Numbered from the stretch's first letter, positions 34,622-46,079 are shown. The stretch: DNA of 64,000 bases from Vicia villosa (GCF_029867415.1 NC_081180.1:143344731-143408730), one strand, 5' to 3'. Notes: generated from the letters alone by a model not told the origin. A program made the numbers and translations.

Positions 34622-34994
34622 TTTTTCAACACCAAACTAAGAAAGACAGAGATTTAGATTATGAAGCAATTCATAAAATACAAAATGAAGAGAAGAGAGA
34701 GAGTGAGGAAGTTAGAGAGAGAAAATGCGTGTTCTGTTTCTGCTCTGTTGGTGGGTAGGCAGGTACATGCAACGACGCTGAGAATGTGAGTTGTTGTGCT
34801 GTGGAGTTGTACTGGTTGTGGTAGTGGCATGAACTGTACGGTGGATTTTGGTGCATGCTTTAGTTGAAATGTCGATTGTGCCCCTGGAAATGAATTTCAA
34901 ATCATATGAGTTGTAACTTGTTGCTCAAGAGAGTGATAATGTTGAGGAAAATACTTGAAGAGAAAAACAAGATAAAGGAATGATACATTGAAAT
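34622..34994 (-). promoter_or_regulatory. 5' UTR and proximal promoter of the bHLH gene
   Basis: The minus strand just upstream of the ATG is CT-rich (TCTCTCTCTTCTCTTC near 34690-34715), as plant leaders often are. No clear TATA box is seen. A hAT element bounds the region at 34995, leaving under 400 bp of original upstream DNA next to the gene. Confidence 0.45.
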
Positions 34995-37026
34995 TAGGGG
35001 TGGACAGATTTTTTCAATCCAGTCCAAACCGACCTACCCAAGGGACCCATGGACATGTGGGTCGGGTTAGGCGGGTCTTCGGGTTACCGGGTTGGGAAAA
35101 AATGGGTTCATATGGATTATGTCGGTCGGTTTCGGATGCTGTTTTTGAGTCCATGGATATCCACACCCGACCGGCTGAGGAAGGGAGTATAGATGAGATA
35201 GTTAATAGGACTTGACAGATTAATGGGCCCATGGATTTTTTTCACTTAGTCAACTAGGGTTTCATCAGTTCTCATCAATCCTCCAAATTTGTTTCTCTTC
35301 AGTACCTTTCCGCTAGGGTTTTATCTTCTTCTTCAACCGCCGTCGCTGCTTCGTTATCCACGAGCACCACCACGCCACCAAGCCACGAACCACCACCGAT
35401 GTAAGCACTTCTTTATTCTCTTTCTCCTTCTCTCTCTTTCTCTCTTTCTATCTTTCTCTCTGTCTCTGCTTGGGAAAAATCAAGGATTTCTACCTTAACA
35501 TTTTCAAGTAAAATGATTTTTGTGTTGTTTTAAGTCTGAATCCGAACCTGTCTTATGCGAATCTTAGGTTTAACTTGATCATCTTCAAATCAATTTTGAT
35601 GTGATTTTAAGTTTAACTTGATCTTATATGTCTTCTTGTAAATATTTGTTTGATTTTAACATCATCTTATTATATGTTTGAAGTGAAATTGATTAGCAGA
35701 GATTTGTATATGCTTGATGCGAATATGATTAGCAGAGGTTTGTAGGTTTGTATCAGTGAAGTGAAATATTACTTATTCTTTTGGAATATTCAACTTCTAC
35801 ACACATTGTTATTGAGTTTGATTCTTTTGTTGTTTCCTATTGGAAGATGAATCCTTGCAAACAAGTTGTTGGTGGACTTGATGAATTGAATGTTTTGTAA
35901 TGATGTTTTTTAGTAACAAATATGGTAATTAAATGTCTTTTATAGAATAGCATGTTTATAATAGCTTTGTTCCTGCTGTATTGCTGTTTTTTCTGCTGCT
36001 GTATTGCTGTTTTTTCTGCTGCTGTATTGATGTATTATTGCTGCTGTATTGCTGTTTTTTCTGCTGCTGTATTGCTGTTTTTTCTGCTGCTGTATTGCTG
36101 TTTTTTCTGCTGCTGTACTGATGTTTTGCTGCTGATGTTGTATTGCTGTTTTTCTACTGCAGCATTGCTATATTTTTGCTGCTGTAGGGGTGTTTTTCTG
36201 CTGTTGTATTGATGTGTTACTGCTGCTGTATTGATGTTGTATTGATGTTCCTTGATGAATTTATTTTATTTATTTACATTGAATTCTGAATTATTAATAT
36301 TTTTTCCTCCCTGTTTGCATGTTTTATTGCATATATGGTATGATATAACTCATTGAAACATAATTTCTTGTTTAGGAGGTGGATTATGATACATAAGGAG
36401 AAGTAGCTTATATGAGAAGTAGCTTATTTGGATTGGAAAATAACTATAGGTATGTTGTTTCTTTGATTTTTATAAAATCTTGTTCTTCTTGTGTGTTAAG
36501 GTTTTCATGAATGGTTTTCTTTTTCTCTTTAGCAGCATTTTTTTGCTACATGGAATGTGGTTGGAAGATCTCCACCAGAGTAATTTGAATATCAATGATT
36601 TGTTTCATGACTCGCGGCATGCATTTGATCAACTCAAACAGGGTGTTCATTGATGAGTTTATTTGTAAAATATTTGAAATTTGAAATTTGGATAACTATA
36701 ATATATTGATAGACTGTGTTGTGATCTACACGATGTTGCAGATACAATTATATACTATTGGGTTGTTTGTTATATTTGAATGCCCAACTTTTTTATTTAG
36801 TATTGCTTTATTTTTAAATATTAAAATGAAGCTGAATTTTTTTATGATAATTAAGATCAATTAACCGACAAACCGATCCATTTTAACCGATAAACCGATT
36901 AAACCGAATCCGATCAAACTGATATAAAATTCAGTCGGAATTGGGCCTAGGAAATGAATCCATGGTTTCAAATGGTTTGGCATATTGGGCCCGAATCCAA
37001 TCCAAACCGACCGATGTCCAGCCCTA
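34995..37026. mobile_element. Non-autonomous hAT element (2,032 bp) upstream of the bHLH gene
   Basis: The ends are TAGGGGTGGACAGA and, inverted, TAGGGCTGGACATC. A perfect 8-bp duplication ATTGAAAT lies at 34987-34994 and 37027-37034. Subterminal parts are rich in CCGACC/GGTCGG and AACCGA. Around 35255-35400 is a leader-like stretch (CTAGGGTTT twice, TTCTTCTTCAACCGCC) followed by GATGTAAGC, which looks like a captured first exon and donor site. No transposase is seen. Confidence 0.88.
35975..36245. repeat. Tandem repeat of about 23 bp (CTGCTGTATTGCTGTTTTTT)
   Basis: Some ten units, the central ones nearly identical, built from CTG triplets and T runs. The Cys/Leu-rich open frame 35952-36212 is a by-product. 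Confidence 0.85.
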
Positions 37027-37034
37027 ATTGAAAT

Positions 37035-37449
37035 CATTGTTAAAGACATAAACAAAATTTATGGTGGTCAAACCATTTTTAGTGGGAGTAAACTAAGTGG
37101 GTAAACTAAAACACTTTTTGTGGGGCCAAAGTGATTTTACAATTTTTTATTTGTAATTAATTTTGATTTAAGTTAACGTTAATTTAATTATTTTAATTAA
37201 AAGACATAGAAGTAAAAATTATATTTTTGACAAAAATATATTAATAAATATATAATATTATAAAATTTAAAATGATACAAAATGCACAACAATAATATAT
37301 ATAAAAAAATTACATTGAGGTTTGTAAATAATTATAATAAGGATTTCATTGGTTGGGATCCATTTGATAAATTAAATAGGATTGGAAAATAAAAGAAGAA
37401 GAAATTTCGAAGGTAAAGTTGTGTGTAAAAAAAATACTAATTAGTGCTA
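37035..37449. other. AT-rich non-coding DNA
   Basis: No gene or repeat recognised between the hAT element and the Mutator-like element. Confidence 0.4.
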
Positions 37450-37776
37450 TAATATTTAGGCATAATTAGTCCCTCAGTCCCATAAGATAATTTTGAGTTA
37501 CGAAACAGTCCCACAGTTAAAAAAAGTAACATTAAAGTCCCTTAGTATTTGCCCCGTTAACAAATTAGATCCCATTCCGTGAGTCCAGGTTTACACCGTC
37601 TGTTATTGCCACAGTGGCATGCCACCTGTTTCCATGAGTCAGCACACGATATATCTTTATTATATCTAGGGTTTTCTTTGATCAAATATATGTATTTCTT
37701 CTTAGAGCTCCATCTTCTTCTCCTTTCTGTATTCATCTTCTTCTTTCAACTTCTTCTTCTTTCATACTTGTTTTTA

Positions 37777-38139
37777 ATGTCAATGTCAAGTTGTGATTCT
37801 AATACAACGTCCGTCATTCGCAGAAACAAGAGGAAGGAATGTTTTTGCCAAGACGAATGTGTTTTGCGTACTGTGGGCGACATGAATAGTGTGAATTTTG
37901 GGAAAAAGTTTTGGGGGTGCCGAAATTTCTGAAACCATGTGAATAAGGGCTGTAATTTCTTCAAATGGTTCGAGGACGACATTATTGATGAAAGGGATTT
38001 GAAGATCCAAAGGCAAAAGAAGAAAATTCAGAAATTTAAGAAAGAGATCAACAACACTAGGGGATGGTTGAAAGTGGCTATAATTCTTGGAATAATGAGC
38101 TTAATGTGTAATGTTATTTTTGTAACAATTTTCTTTTAG
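37777..38139 (+). pseudogene. GRF-type zinc-finger membrane protein, one in-frame stop
   Basis: The ATG at 37777 starts MSMSSCDSNTTSV. The zinc-finger pattern follows: CFCQDECVLRTV, then KFWGCRNF, an in-frame TGA at 37930-37932, then NKGCNFFKWFEDD, which matches the Cys-Cys-Cys-Cys GRF finger found in nucleic-acid-binding proteins. A Lys-rich coiled-coil stretch comes next, then a hydrophobic segment (VAIILGIMSLMCNVIFVTIFF) ending at TAG 38139. The TGA is where Arg (CGA) would fit, so a C-to-T change is plausible. It lies in a MULE, opposite to the transposase; such finger genes are often carried by legume MULEs, I believe, but function is unknown. Confidence 0.65.
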
Positions 38140-38810
38140 ATTGGTTAGTGTACGAGCCTAATGTGTATTGTTGTTTTGGGGTTAGGTTTTCTTTTAGGTT
38201 GGTAACTTGTATGAGCTTAATGTGTAATGTTTTGGTGTTGTGAGAAATATTGTAATGAATTGGTTTGGTATCAGTTTTCATCAGACACAATGTATCAGTT
38301 TTCAAGAGACACAATGTATCAGTTTCAGTTTTATGTGTAATGTTTTGTTTTATCAGTTTAAGTGTTATGTGTTGTATCCAATTTATGTGTTATGAATTGT
38401 TTTATGACATCTATAAATAGAGAATATTGTTTATAGTTGTATCAGCTTTATGTTTTAGAGAATATTGTGTTATGACATCTATAAGGTGGCAATTAAAATA
38501 CCAACATATATATGTGAAGAATGTCTAAAATTTTAGCAAGATAGGAGCAGTTTTAATAAATCTGTATGAAGCAAGGTCAATTGCATAATTGGTATCAATT
38601 TTCAACAGAATTTTGCAAAAGAAAGTTACATTGAAGGTGGCATTTTTAAGCCTTAGTCATTGTACACAAAAGGTGGCATTTATAAGCCTTAGTCATTGTA
38701 CACAAAAGGTGGCATTATAAGCCAATGTCAACACAACACAAAAAAAAGACAGTTAAAACCTATTACACAAAAGAGACATTAATTCACAGCATAAAAGTGG
38801 CAGTTAAAAC

Positions 38811-39530
38811 TTAGGGCTGACTTGCAACTTGCTTTTTGGGACCCTTTTGAAGTCTCTCTTTCTTTTTGGGTGGTTGTTGAGATGAGCTTGCAGTTGGTGT
38901 AGCAGAAGAAACAGTTGTTGTTGTTGGTGCAGCAGAATAAACAGTTGTTGTTGGTGCAGCAGAAGAAACATCTGTTGTTGGTTGTTGGCTTGATGGAGCA
39001 GTGGTCTCATTTTGTTGGCTTGATGGAGCAGTAGTAGTAGTCACAGTTGGTGGCAACTTGCAAGTGGCCTTGTTGTGGCCATCCTTATTGCACCTACTAC
39101 ACTTGATACCAAACTTTGCCCTTTTAAGCTGTGTTGCACTTCTTACTTGTTCCCCAACCTCTTTGTTCCTTTTCTTTTTGGGTCTACCAGGTTGTCTTTT
39201 TATAGGAGGTGGTTGTAGGTCAACAGCATCTGTCTTGGTCCAAAGAGTAGCTCCATTGGCCGGATATATCACAGGAGTATAGCATGCTTCATAGCACTCC
39301 TTTTTGTAATAATCAGGAATAAAATCATCTACTTCTAATCGTTGATCCTTCAAACATGCATATGCATGGCATCATGGTAGCCCAGTCAGCATCCATATTC
39401 TACATGAACATTCATGCTTTGACAGATTCACAGAATACTTTTCTTCTATGATTGTTATGTGCCTAACCTCATATTCTACCTCACCTGCACGCCTGTTACA
39501 AATAAAGGAATACAATACATAAGAGTATGA
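38811..39530 (-). pseudogene. MULE transposase C-terminal part: SWIM finger and zinc knuckle
   Basis: From 39530 the minus strand reads VEYEVRHITIIEEKYSVNL, then HECSCRIWMLTGLP, then an in-frame TGA at 39372-39374, then CHAYACLKDQRLEVDDFIP. This is the SWIM zinc finger (CxC ... CxH) of MULE transposases with a Cys codon turned into stop. A basic stretch GRPKKKRNKE and a zinc knuckle CSRCNKDGHNKATC follow, then a Thr/Ala/Ser/Gln-rich tail to the stop at 38811. Domain order fits MuDR-type transposases. Confidence 0.82.
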
Positions 39531-39938
39531 TTATATTATTATATTTTGCAGAATAGTATCATTATATTTTGCAATCCTTTTCCTGTTAGACTCCCATCTC
39601 ATCATCAGATACACCCTAATCTCTTCAAGCATAGTCACAATGGGCTTGGCTCTTGCAGTTACAAAGACAAAGTTAAATGCTTCAGACATATTATTCACCA
39701 AAGTGTCACATTTTGGACCACTTTTAAACATTGATTTACTCCAGAACCTAGGTGGGATCTTCCAAATGTGTTTAAAGGCATTTGGATTCTCATCTTTAAT
39801 CTGTCTCATAATTTTCTCCCAAGCATTTGGATGACTTGCATAGGCAGCCTTCCACATCAACTCCTTTAATTTGACACCAGGAAACTTCTTCTTGAAATTG
39901 CTATATAAGTGCCTACTCAACCAAATATATTTGTACAC
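39531..39938 (-). pseudogene. MULE transposase core, C-terminal section
   Basis: This exon-like open frame contains RHLYSNFKKKFPGVKLKELMWKAA and PPRFWSKSMFKSGPKCDTLVNN, then SEAFNFVFVTARAKPIVTMLE, which is the conserved region before the SWIM finger in plant MULE transposases. It has no ATG at its start. The upstream catalytic DDE portion is missing; in its place is the 94-bp repeat. Thus the core has been deleted. Confidence 0.82.
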
Positions 39939-40000
39939 AATCAGAATAACTACACAATCAGAATAACTACCTAATCAGAATAACAACCAATCAGAATAAA

Positions 40001-40438
40001 TGTTTACCTAACACAAATATGTTTATCAACTAGCCTGAATAATAAGACAATCAGAATAAATGCACAAATATGTTTAACAACTAGCCAGAATTAGTGTTTA
40101 CCTAACACAAATATGTTTATCAACTAGCCTGAATAATAAGACAATCAGAATAAATGCACAAATATGTTTATCAACTAGCCAGAATTAGTGTTTACCTAAC
40201 ACAAATATGTTTATCAACTAGCCTGAATAATAAGACAATCAGAATAAATGCACAAATATGTTTATCAACTAGCCAGAATTAGTGTTTACCTAACACAAAT
40301 ATGTTTATCAACTAGCCTGAATAATAAGACAATCAGAATAAATGCACAAATATGTTTATCAACTAGCCAGAATTAATGTTTACCTAACACAAATATGTTT
40401 ATCAACTAGCCTGAATAATAAGACAATCAGAATAAATA
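40001..40438. repeat. 94-bp tandem repeat inside the MULE
   Basis: Starts of TGTTTACCTAACACAAATAT occur at 40001, 40095, 40189, 40283 and 40377, giving four full units and a partial one that differ by one or two bases. Within each unit ACAAATATGTTTATCAACTAGCC occurs twice in variant form. Short CAATCAGAATAA repeats precede it (39948-40000). Confidence 0.95.
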
Positions 40439-40810
40439 CACAATCAGAATACCTAACACTATAGCCGCATTATTCAATTCATCCACATCCTCATTAATTA
40501 GTTCAGCTTCTGCTTCAACTGGATGCATGACATATAGATGCACATTCCCATTAATCAATGCAATAACTTTCATTCTAGTTGTTCCTGTGTCGTCTTTCAA
40601 CATCACTAACTCATTGTCATCCATTGCATCGTAATACCACAAACTATCTACTTTTGGGTACCCTAGTTCTTTTAAACTATCCATAACCTCGAAATAACTC
40701 CAATAATCCGGGTCAACCCCCCAAATCTCCTCTAACACATCATAACCTAACCTATTAAACTCAGTAAACACACCCCCATGATGTACGACACACTCAAACC
40801 GATCACTCAT
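40427..40810 (-). pseudogene. MULE-associated N-terminal PB1-like domain
   Basis: The ATG at 40810 begins MSDRFECVVHHGGVF, and WSYFEVMDSLKELGYPKVDSLWY follows. This resembles the N-terminal domain that begins many plant MULE transposases (basic beta-strand, HHGG, then a helix with LGY). The frame is open to 40427 but its last residues run into repeat DNA, so the link to the transposase core is lost. Confidence 0.7.
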
Positions 40811-41268
40811 GACCTAATCACAACGAATAAGGAATATGTGAGACTACATAGAAGACAACAAGCTAATAACGACAACTATGAAAACGAAATGAAGAGGGAT
40901 ATCCACGTACCTTAGCCTGCAAATGAGTTACTGGAAACAATCTTCGTCTTCAGCCAGAGGGTTTCTTTGCATCTGCTAGGGTTTCTGAGACAAACTATGG
41001 AAATGAGGAGAATGAGAAAATGACGTTCTGGAAACGAAAAGCTTGAGGAAATGAGGTTACTATTTGTGACACATCAGTATATGCATAATTGACACATCAT
41101 ATTACTAAATGCCACATAATCTTTTTTTAACGTTTGTTGACATAATGGATTTAACTGACTAACGGAGACTGTTTGAAGGAGGCTAATGAAACGTTTTAAA
41201 TTTGTGGGACTAAACTGAAACAATAAATTAAGCTACGGGACTAAAAGAGTAATTAAGCCTAATATTTA

Positions 41269-41563
41269 TAGAGAGGTAAAATCATGTTAATATAGCCGTT
41301 AAAGTTTCAAAAACTATATAGCCGTTGGTTTAATGTCGTTGGGTTTTGTTATCAATACATTTAATGATAAAAATAATAATATTTTATGTTTAAAATTGAA
41401 TAGCTCACGTTGCTTCAATAGATGGTGGAAACTAAATTTTAGTTCATTTAATGCCATGTCATACTTAATGCATTGCAGGTTCCTTATGATTAACGTGAAC
41501 TATAAAGAATTTTATCTTAAAGCATCCTGCGCTAAAGATGCTCTTAGAAGTTTGATATAGGTG
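41269..41563. other. Short non-coding spacer
   Basis: AT-rich DNA between the MULE and the LINE remnant; no gene recognised. Confidence 0.3.
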
Positions 41564-42380
41564 TTACCCCATTTAAGTATCTTGGGCTTTCTATTGGCAC
41601 AAATCTGAGAAGAAAAGAGATGTGGAAGTCAGTGGTAGATTCAATAAAATCCATATTAAAAACTGACCCAGGCGGGTTGTGGTAGAGAATAATTCGAAGT
41701 AAATACAGGTCGGGAAACGAGAATGTAAGCACAACTTCTTGCCCAATATCTACATGGTGGAAAAATATAAATCAAATTGAGTCTGGAGTGTGGGAGTTCC
41801 AGGGTGATTGGCTAACTACAAGATTAAGAAAAGTTATTGGTAAGGGAAACAAAACCATATTTTGGAGTGATTGGTGGTGCAACAGAGGGCCTTTAAAAAA
41901 AGTATTTAACAATCTATTTGCACTAGTTAGGGATAAAAACATGAAAGTTGTTGATTGTGCCACGGGGGAGGGTGAATAGAGAAGGTGGATAATTAACTGA
42001 ATTAGGGGTCTAAATCATAATGAGTGCAAATACTTGAAAGATTTGTTGAACGTATTGGAAGAGGTGGATATGAATGACATAGAGGAAGACCGTTGGATTT
42101 GGGAGGATGGAAATGATCGACAATATTCAATAAAATATGCATATAAGGTACTCATGTTTGACAATACAATCAACTATAATTCAAGTCTCGCAATGGTCTG
42201 GCATAAAGAGATTCTAACAAACGGTTGAGTGCTATTATGGAAAGTACCACAAAACAAAATTGCTTCAAAAGATAACCTCTTTAAAAGATGCATTTTGAAC
42301 CAAAATGAACTAACTTTGAAGGAAAATTGTGATACAATGCGCAATAGAAAACACAAATTTTTCTTTAATGAACCCTACGA
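41564..42380 (+). pseudogene. LINE (non-LTR) reverse transcriptase C-terminal remnant
   Basis: The translation begins PFKYLGLSIGTNLRRKEMWK, the conserved segment after the RT catalytic core of plant LINEs. It continues with WWKNINQIESGVWEFQGDW, FWSDWWCNRGPLKKVFNNLF and RWIWEDGNDRQYSIKYAY. The zinc-binding (zf-RVT) part is LLWKVPQNKIASKDNLFKRCIL. Stops at about 41684, 41978 and 42226 show decay. The upstream RT core and endonuclease are absent, a 5' truncation typical of LINEs. Confidence 0.82.
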
Positions 42381-42726
42381 ATTGGCATGATCAGTGCTAG
42401 AAACGGTTACCTCTTGTGGATATTAAAACCTTTGATGCAGAGTCGAAGGAGTGATCACGAGCGTTGATGAAGAATAACGCCTCTACTCAATCCACACGAA
42501 CAAATATCTTTAGTCTCAGTGCTAACTGATACGAATGAAGGTTTTGAGTAAGAGAGAAATAAAAAGATGCCTAGGTTTTACAAACCAGATTTTCATCAAG
42601 ACTGAGTGCTTCTGCACAGGGGTTCTATTTATAGAACCACTTGTTGATCGGGACTTTATAAGTCTATCGGGATACTAACTGCAAGTATACAGTCTAGTCG
42701 TTTTAGTTTTAAAAGATATCGAACCC
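42381..42726. other. Repeat-like non-coding DNA before the duplication
   Basis: It holds a near-palindrome with a TATA box on both strands (GGTTCTATTTATAGAACC, 42622-42639) and the stretch ACTGCAAGTATACAGTCTAGTCG, a phrase I associate with retroelement repeats in legumes. It stops abruptly at 42726, the left edge of the tandem duplication. Confidence 0.35.
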
Positions 42727-42769
42727 ATAGAGACTGAGGATCAATATAGTACGATCTTATGTTACTATG

Positions 42770-43888
42770 TTAGCTAAAGCTATCAATTTCTTGGTTGTTG
42801 GGAACGGAAACTACATTATTTTGATTTGAAATCTCAATCCTAGTTGTGACATTTATAGCTAGTACATGTAACTTTGTTACTCTTTTCAAATCAGTAAATG
42901 AATCTGGCAATTGGTTTGCTAAATCTCGTAAGTGGACTATTTTCTTTACATTTTCTTCCCACAATCTATTATATGGATCCAAATGTAGTAAATGAGGTAC
43001 ATTCCATGTTATGTCATTTTCTAGTTTTTTATCCTCTCCCCCTAGAGTTGGAAATATTGTTTCGTAAAAATGACAATCAACAAATCTTGCCTAAAAAACA
43101 TCACCTATTAAAGGTTCAAGATATCTAATAATAGATGGTGATTCATACCCCACACATATACCTAACCTCCTTTGAGGTCCCATCTTTGTTCTTTGCGGTG
43201 GTGATATTGGGACATATACTGCACATCCAAATATCTTTAAATGAGAAATATTTGGTTCCCTACCAATTGCAAGTTGATAAGGGGTATGTTTATGATCAGC
43301 ACTTGGCCCTAGACGGATAAGTGTTACAGCATGTAAAATTGCATGACCCCAAACAATAACTGATAGTTTAGTTCTCATTATTAATGGTCTAGTAATATAT
43401 TAAAGACGTTTAATTAATGACTCAACTAAACCATTTTGTGTATGTACATGAGGAACATGATGTTCAACAGTAATACCAATTGACATGCAATAATTATTGA
43501 ATGATTCAGATGTATATTCACCAGCATTGTCAAGTTTAATTTTCTTTATAGTATAATTAGGAAATTGAGCTCTAAGTTTAATTATTTGTGCAAGAAATTT
43601 TGTAAATGCCATATAACGACTTGATAGTAAGCATACATATGACCATCTACTAGATGCATCAATCAATACCATAAAATACCTAAATGGTCCTAACGGTGGA
43701 TGGATAGGTCCACATATGTCTCCTTGAATTATTTCAAGAAATGCAGGTGATTCTGTCTGAATCTTGCCCGGTGAATGCTTTGTTATTAGTTTGCCAAGAG
43801 AGCAAGCTTCACACGGTTTATCTTCTTGTGTAAAATTTAAACTTTTCAATGGATGACCATGTGTACTTTCAACTATTTTACGCATCAT
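42770..43888 (-). pseudogene. copia integrase remnant (copy 1)
   Basis: From 43888: MMRKIVESTHGHPLKSL and CEACSLGKL (zinc-binding part), GDICGPIHPP, the DASSRWSYV segment, KLDNAGEYTSE and QNGLVESLIKRL, which hold the D, D and E region. A stop near 43397 is followed by another frame with VIVWGHAILHAVTLIRLGPSA and FGCAVYVPISPPQRTKMGPQ (43378-43091). A further frame (42982-42770) reads DPYNRLWEENVKK. The frame is broken at least twice and ends before RT. Confidence 0.85.
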
Positions 43889-43918
43889 TGTTGAACCAGG
43901 GTGAGCTAAATGGTCATG

Positions 43919-44359
43919 TCATAAAATCACAATTTTGGGATCTTCTTTTAGTACTAAATTGCATTCAATTTCATGTATATATGTGTAATGTAATCCAGAA
44001 GGCAATTTTGGTAGTTTTTCTAAAATTTTCTTCTTTTCCAAAACATTAGAAGTAATATTGATGTATTTCATATTACCTTCAGTTGCAGTTTCAGTATCAT
44101 ATCCTTGACGATATATGTCATTAAAACTCAACAAATTTCTCTTTGACTTTGGAGAGTATAAAGCTTTATTAATGACAAATTTTGTCCCATTTGGTAATAC
44201 GAACATAGCATTACCCGTTCCTTCAATTAAATCTGCAGGACCTGAGATTGTATTTATTAAACCTTTAGTGGGATTTATTTCAGTAAAATATTTCTTACTT
44301 TTGAGGATTGTGTGTGTAGTTCCACTGTCCGGAATGCAAATGTCTTTGACATGTTCCAT
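43919..44359 (-). pseudogene. copia protease region (copy 1)
   Basis: The open frame starts MEHVKDICIPDSGTTHTIL, with the catalytic DSGT motif, and continues with VINKALYSPKSKRNLLSFNDI, the usual sequence between protease and integrase. It is separated by stops from gag (44543) and integrase (43888), so the polyprotein cannot be made in one piece. Confidence 0.85.
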
Positions 44360-44542
44360 GTCTAGCCTTCTTGAAAAGAAAAATAAGATTAAATACAGTA
44401 AATTAACAACATATTTAACATTATTATTTCATACAAACTTAAGATACACCTTAACAAAATACAAATTGTTAAGTAGATACATATTTCAAATATAAAAACA
44501 AGCACACCAAACATTATTCAAATACATATTTTAAATAGTTAC

Positions 44543-45553
44543 TTAATCTGTTTCACCTCCAACAAAATCAGCAGTTTCAAAATAGGTATTATCATTTATG
44601 GGTTCAATCTCATTATAATTCACTTCTTTTCCCTTTTCTTCAACATATGCCATTTGTCTTTTACACAAATGTTCTAGTGTTCTACACACCTTAGACCAGT
44701 GGCCTGTCTTTCCGCATCTGTAGCATATATCCTCATAATTCCTTGAGGGACCTTCTTGGATATACTTACCCTTTTCTTTGCGATTCCAATTATTTTGGTC
44801 ATATCTGAGGGATCTATAACTATTCACATGACCTCTTCCACGTTCTCTACCATGAAAATGGTTTCGACCGTGGAAAAGGTTTCGACCATGATATCCTCCT
44901 TGATTGTGACTATCAAAACAAGCATAACCATTATTACCATCAAAATGAACATGACCACCACGTCTCTTGAGATGATTAAAGCCACCACGCCTACGATTAA
45001 AGATCATGGCATTAGTTTCAGGATATGACATTGTTCCCGTGGGTCGTGCCTGGTGGTTTTTTATAAGGAGCTCGTCATTTTGTTCTGCCACTAGAAGGGC
45101 TGCAACTAAATGAGAATACTCAGTGTATTCCCTCATTTTATGCAATCAGAATTCTAGCTATGATATAATCTGGTGCATATCAGAATTATATGCAATGACA
45201 GTTTTATAATCTTGGAACCTTAACTTGTTCCATTGATCCATTAATGAGGGTAACATGAGTTTCTTCTGATGTCCAAATCTTGCTTTAATTTTGTCCCATA
45301 AAATATTGGGATCTTTAGCATTTGAATATTCTGTTTGCAATCCATCATCAAGATGATGCTTGATTATTCTGTTTACTTTTGACTTTCTCTTTTCCATTTC
45401 ATCTGGGTCGTCTGTCGATTTTTCAGAATTCTCTCCTTCAAGGATTTTGTTAAGTCCCCCACATGTAAGGTACTCTATTAAATTGTTGTTGGAGGTTATG
45501 AAGTTGTCCCCAGTTATGCTTAGAATTTTGAATTGATGCTTAAGATTTGACAT
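44543..45553 (-). pseudogene. copia gag (copy 1), split by a frame break
   Basis: The ATG at 45553 begins MSNLKHQFKILSITGDNF and the frame continues through YSNAKDPNILWDKIKARFGHQK to a stop at 45158 (131 codons). The second frame (45145-44543, 200 codons) carries an Arg/Gly/His-rich stretch and the zinc knuckle CYRCGKTGHWSKVC. The break lies near 45155, between MHQIIS and the next part. Gag coats element RNA. Confidence 0.85.
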
Positions 45554-45646
45554 GATTATATCTATAATTCAGATGAACATAATCAATATTTAAAACTAAA
45601 AGAAATATCAATTTATTCAGCTACAAAATTCATGACTACATATTAT

Positions 45647-45808
45647 TCAAAAACCTCTATTAACAAACCAAGCTAAGATCAGTAATGGTAAGATGATAAT
45701 TATGATTAAAGCCGAAAAATCATTACCTAATTCTTCACGCTTGATAATACTGACAGCAAACAACATAATTACAAGTAGAGAGATGAACAAAATGAGAAAT
45801 TTAGCCAT
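45647..45808 (-). CDS. 53-residue predicted two-segment membrane miniprotein (copy 1)
   Basis: A complete ORF from ATG at 45808 to TGA at 45647. The protein starts MAKFLILFISLL and has a hydrophobic segment at about 4-22. The charged loop KREELGND is next, then a second hydrophobic segment at about 31-47, and it ends AWFVNRGF. A TATAAATA box at 45867-45874 lies about 60 bases upstream. It sits in the copia leader between primer site and gag. Layout, length, start (MAK) and end (AWxxNR) match the ORF at 2429-2596 in an unrelated element. No family is recognised; the second promoter inside a leader is unusual. Confidence 0.45.
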   Translation of the reverse strand: MAKFLILFISLLVIMLFAVSIIKREELGNDFSALIIIIILPLLILAWFVNRGF

Positions 45809-45866
45809 TTGAAAAATATGGAAAGATAGTTTGAGAATGGTGTGAAAGTTATGAAAGAAGTAGAAG

Positions 45867-45874
45867 TATTTATA
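45867..45874 (-). promoter_or_regulatory. TATA box in the copia leader (copy 1)
   Basis: The minus strand reads TTATAAATACTTCT about 60 bases upstream of the 53-codon ORF. It is distinct from the LTR's own TATA box near 46688-46694. Confidence 0.45.
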
Positions 45875-46079
45875 AAGGTAATTTTGAAAAAAATGGTCGT
45901 TATATTACCGTTGGGGAAAAGGAAAAAGGAAAAAGGAAAAAGAAAAAGTTAAGTGTGATAAAAAAATATTTAGCCAAATTTTAATTATATTAAATATCAT
46001 CTAGTAGTTATAAGTGTTAGAGTTAATTATAATCTATAATATATAAGGTAAATGAACACATATGAAAAAAAAATTAGAA

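Larger units (their letters stand above)
37459..41259. mobile_element. Mutator-like element (MULE), 3,801 bp, decayed
   Basis: The ends GGCATAATTAGTCCC and, inverted, GGCTTAATTACTC are similar. A perfect 9-bp duplication TAATATTTA lies at 37450-37458 and 41260-41268, the Mutator signature. Inside, on the minus strand, are an N-terminal PB1-like domain (40810-40427), transposase (39938-39531) and SWIM/zinc-knuckle parts (39530-38811). On the plus strand there is a GRF zinc-finger ORF (37777-38139). A 94-bp repeat lies between the first two. Confidence 0.88.

Noticed and set aside
35952..36212. Cys/Leu-rich 86-codon ORF resembling a secreted peptide
   Set aside because: It is the translation of a CTG-rich tandem repeat inside a hAT element.
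40001..40438. CRISPR-like regular array
   Set aside because: Units are directly adjacent tandem repeats of 94 bp without unique spacers, in a plant transposon.
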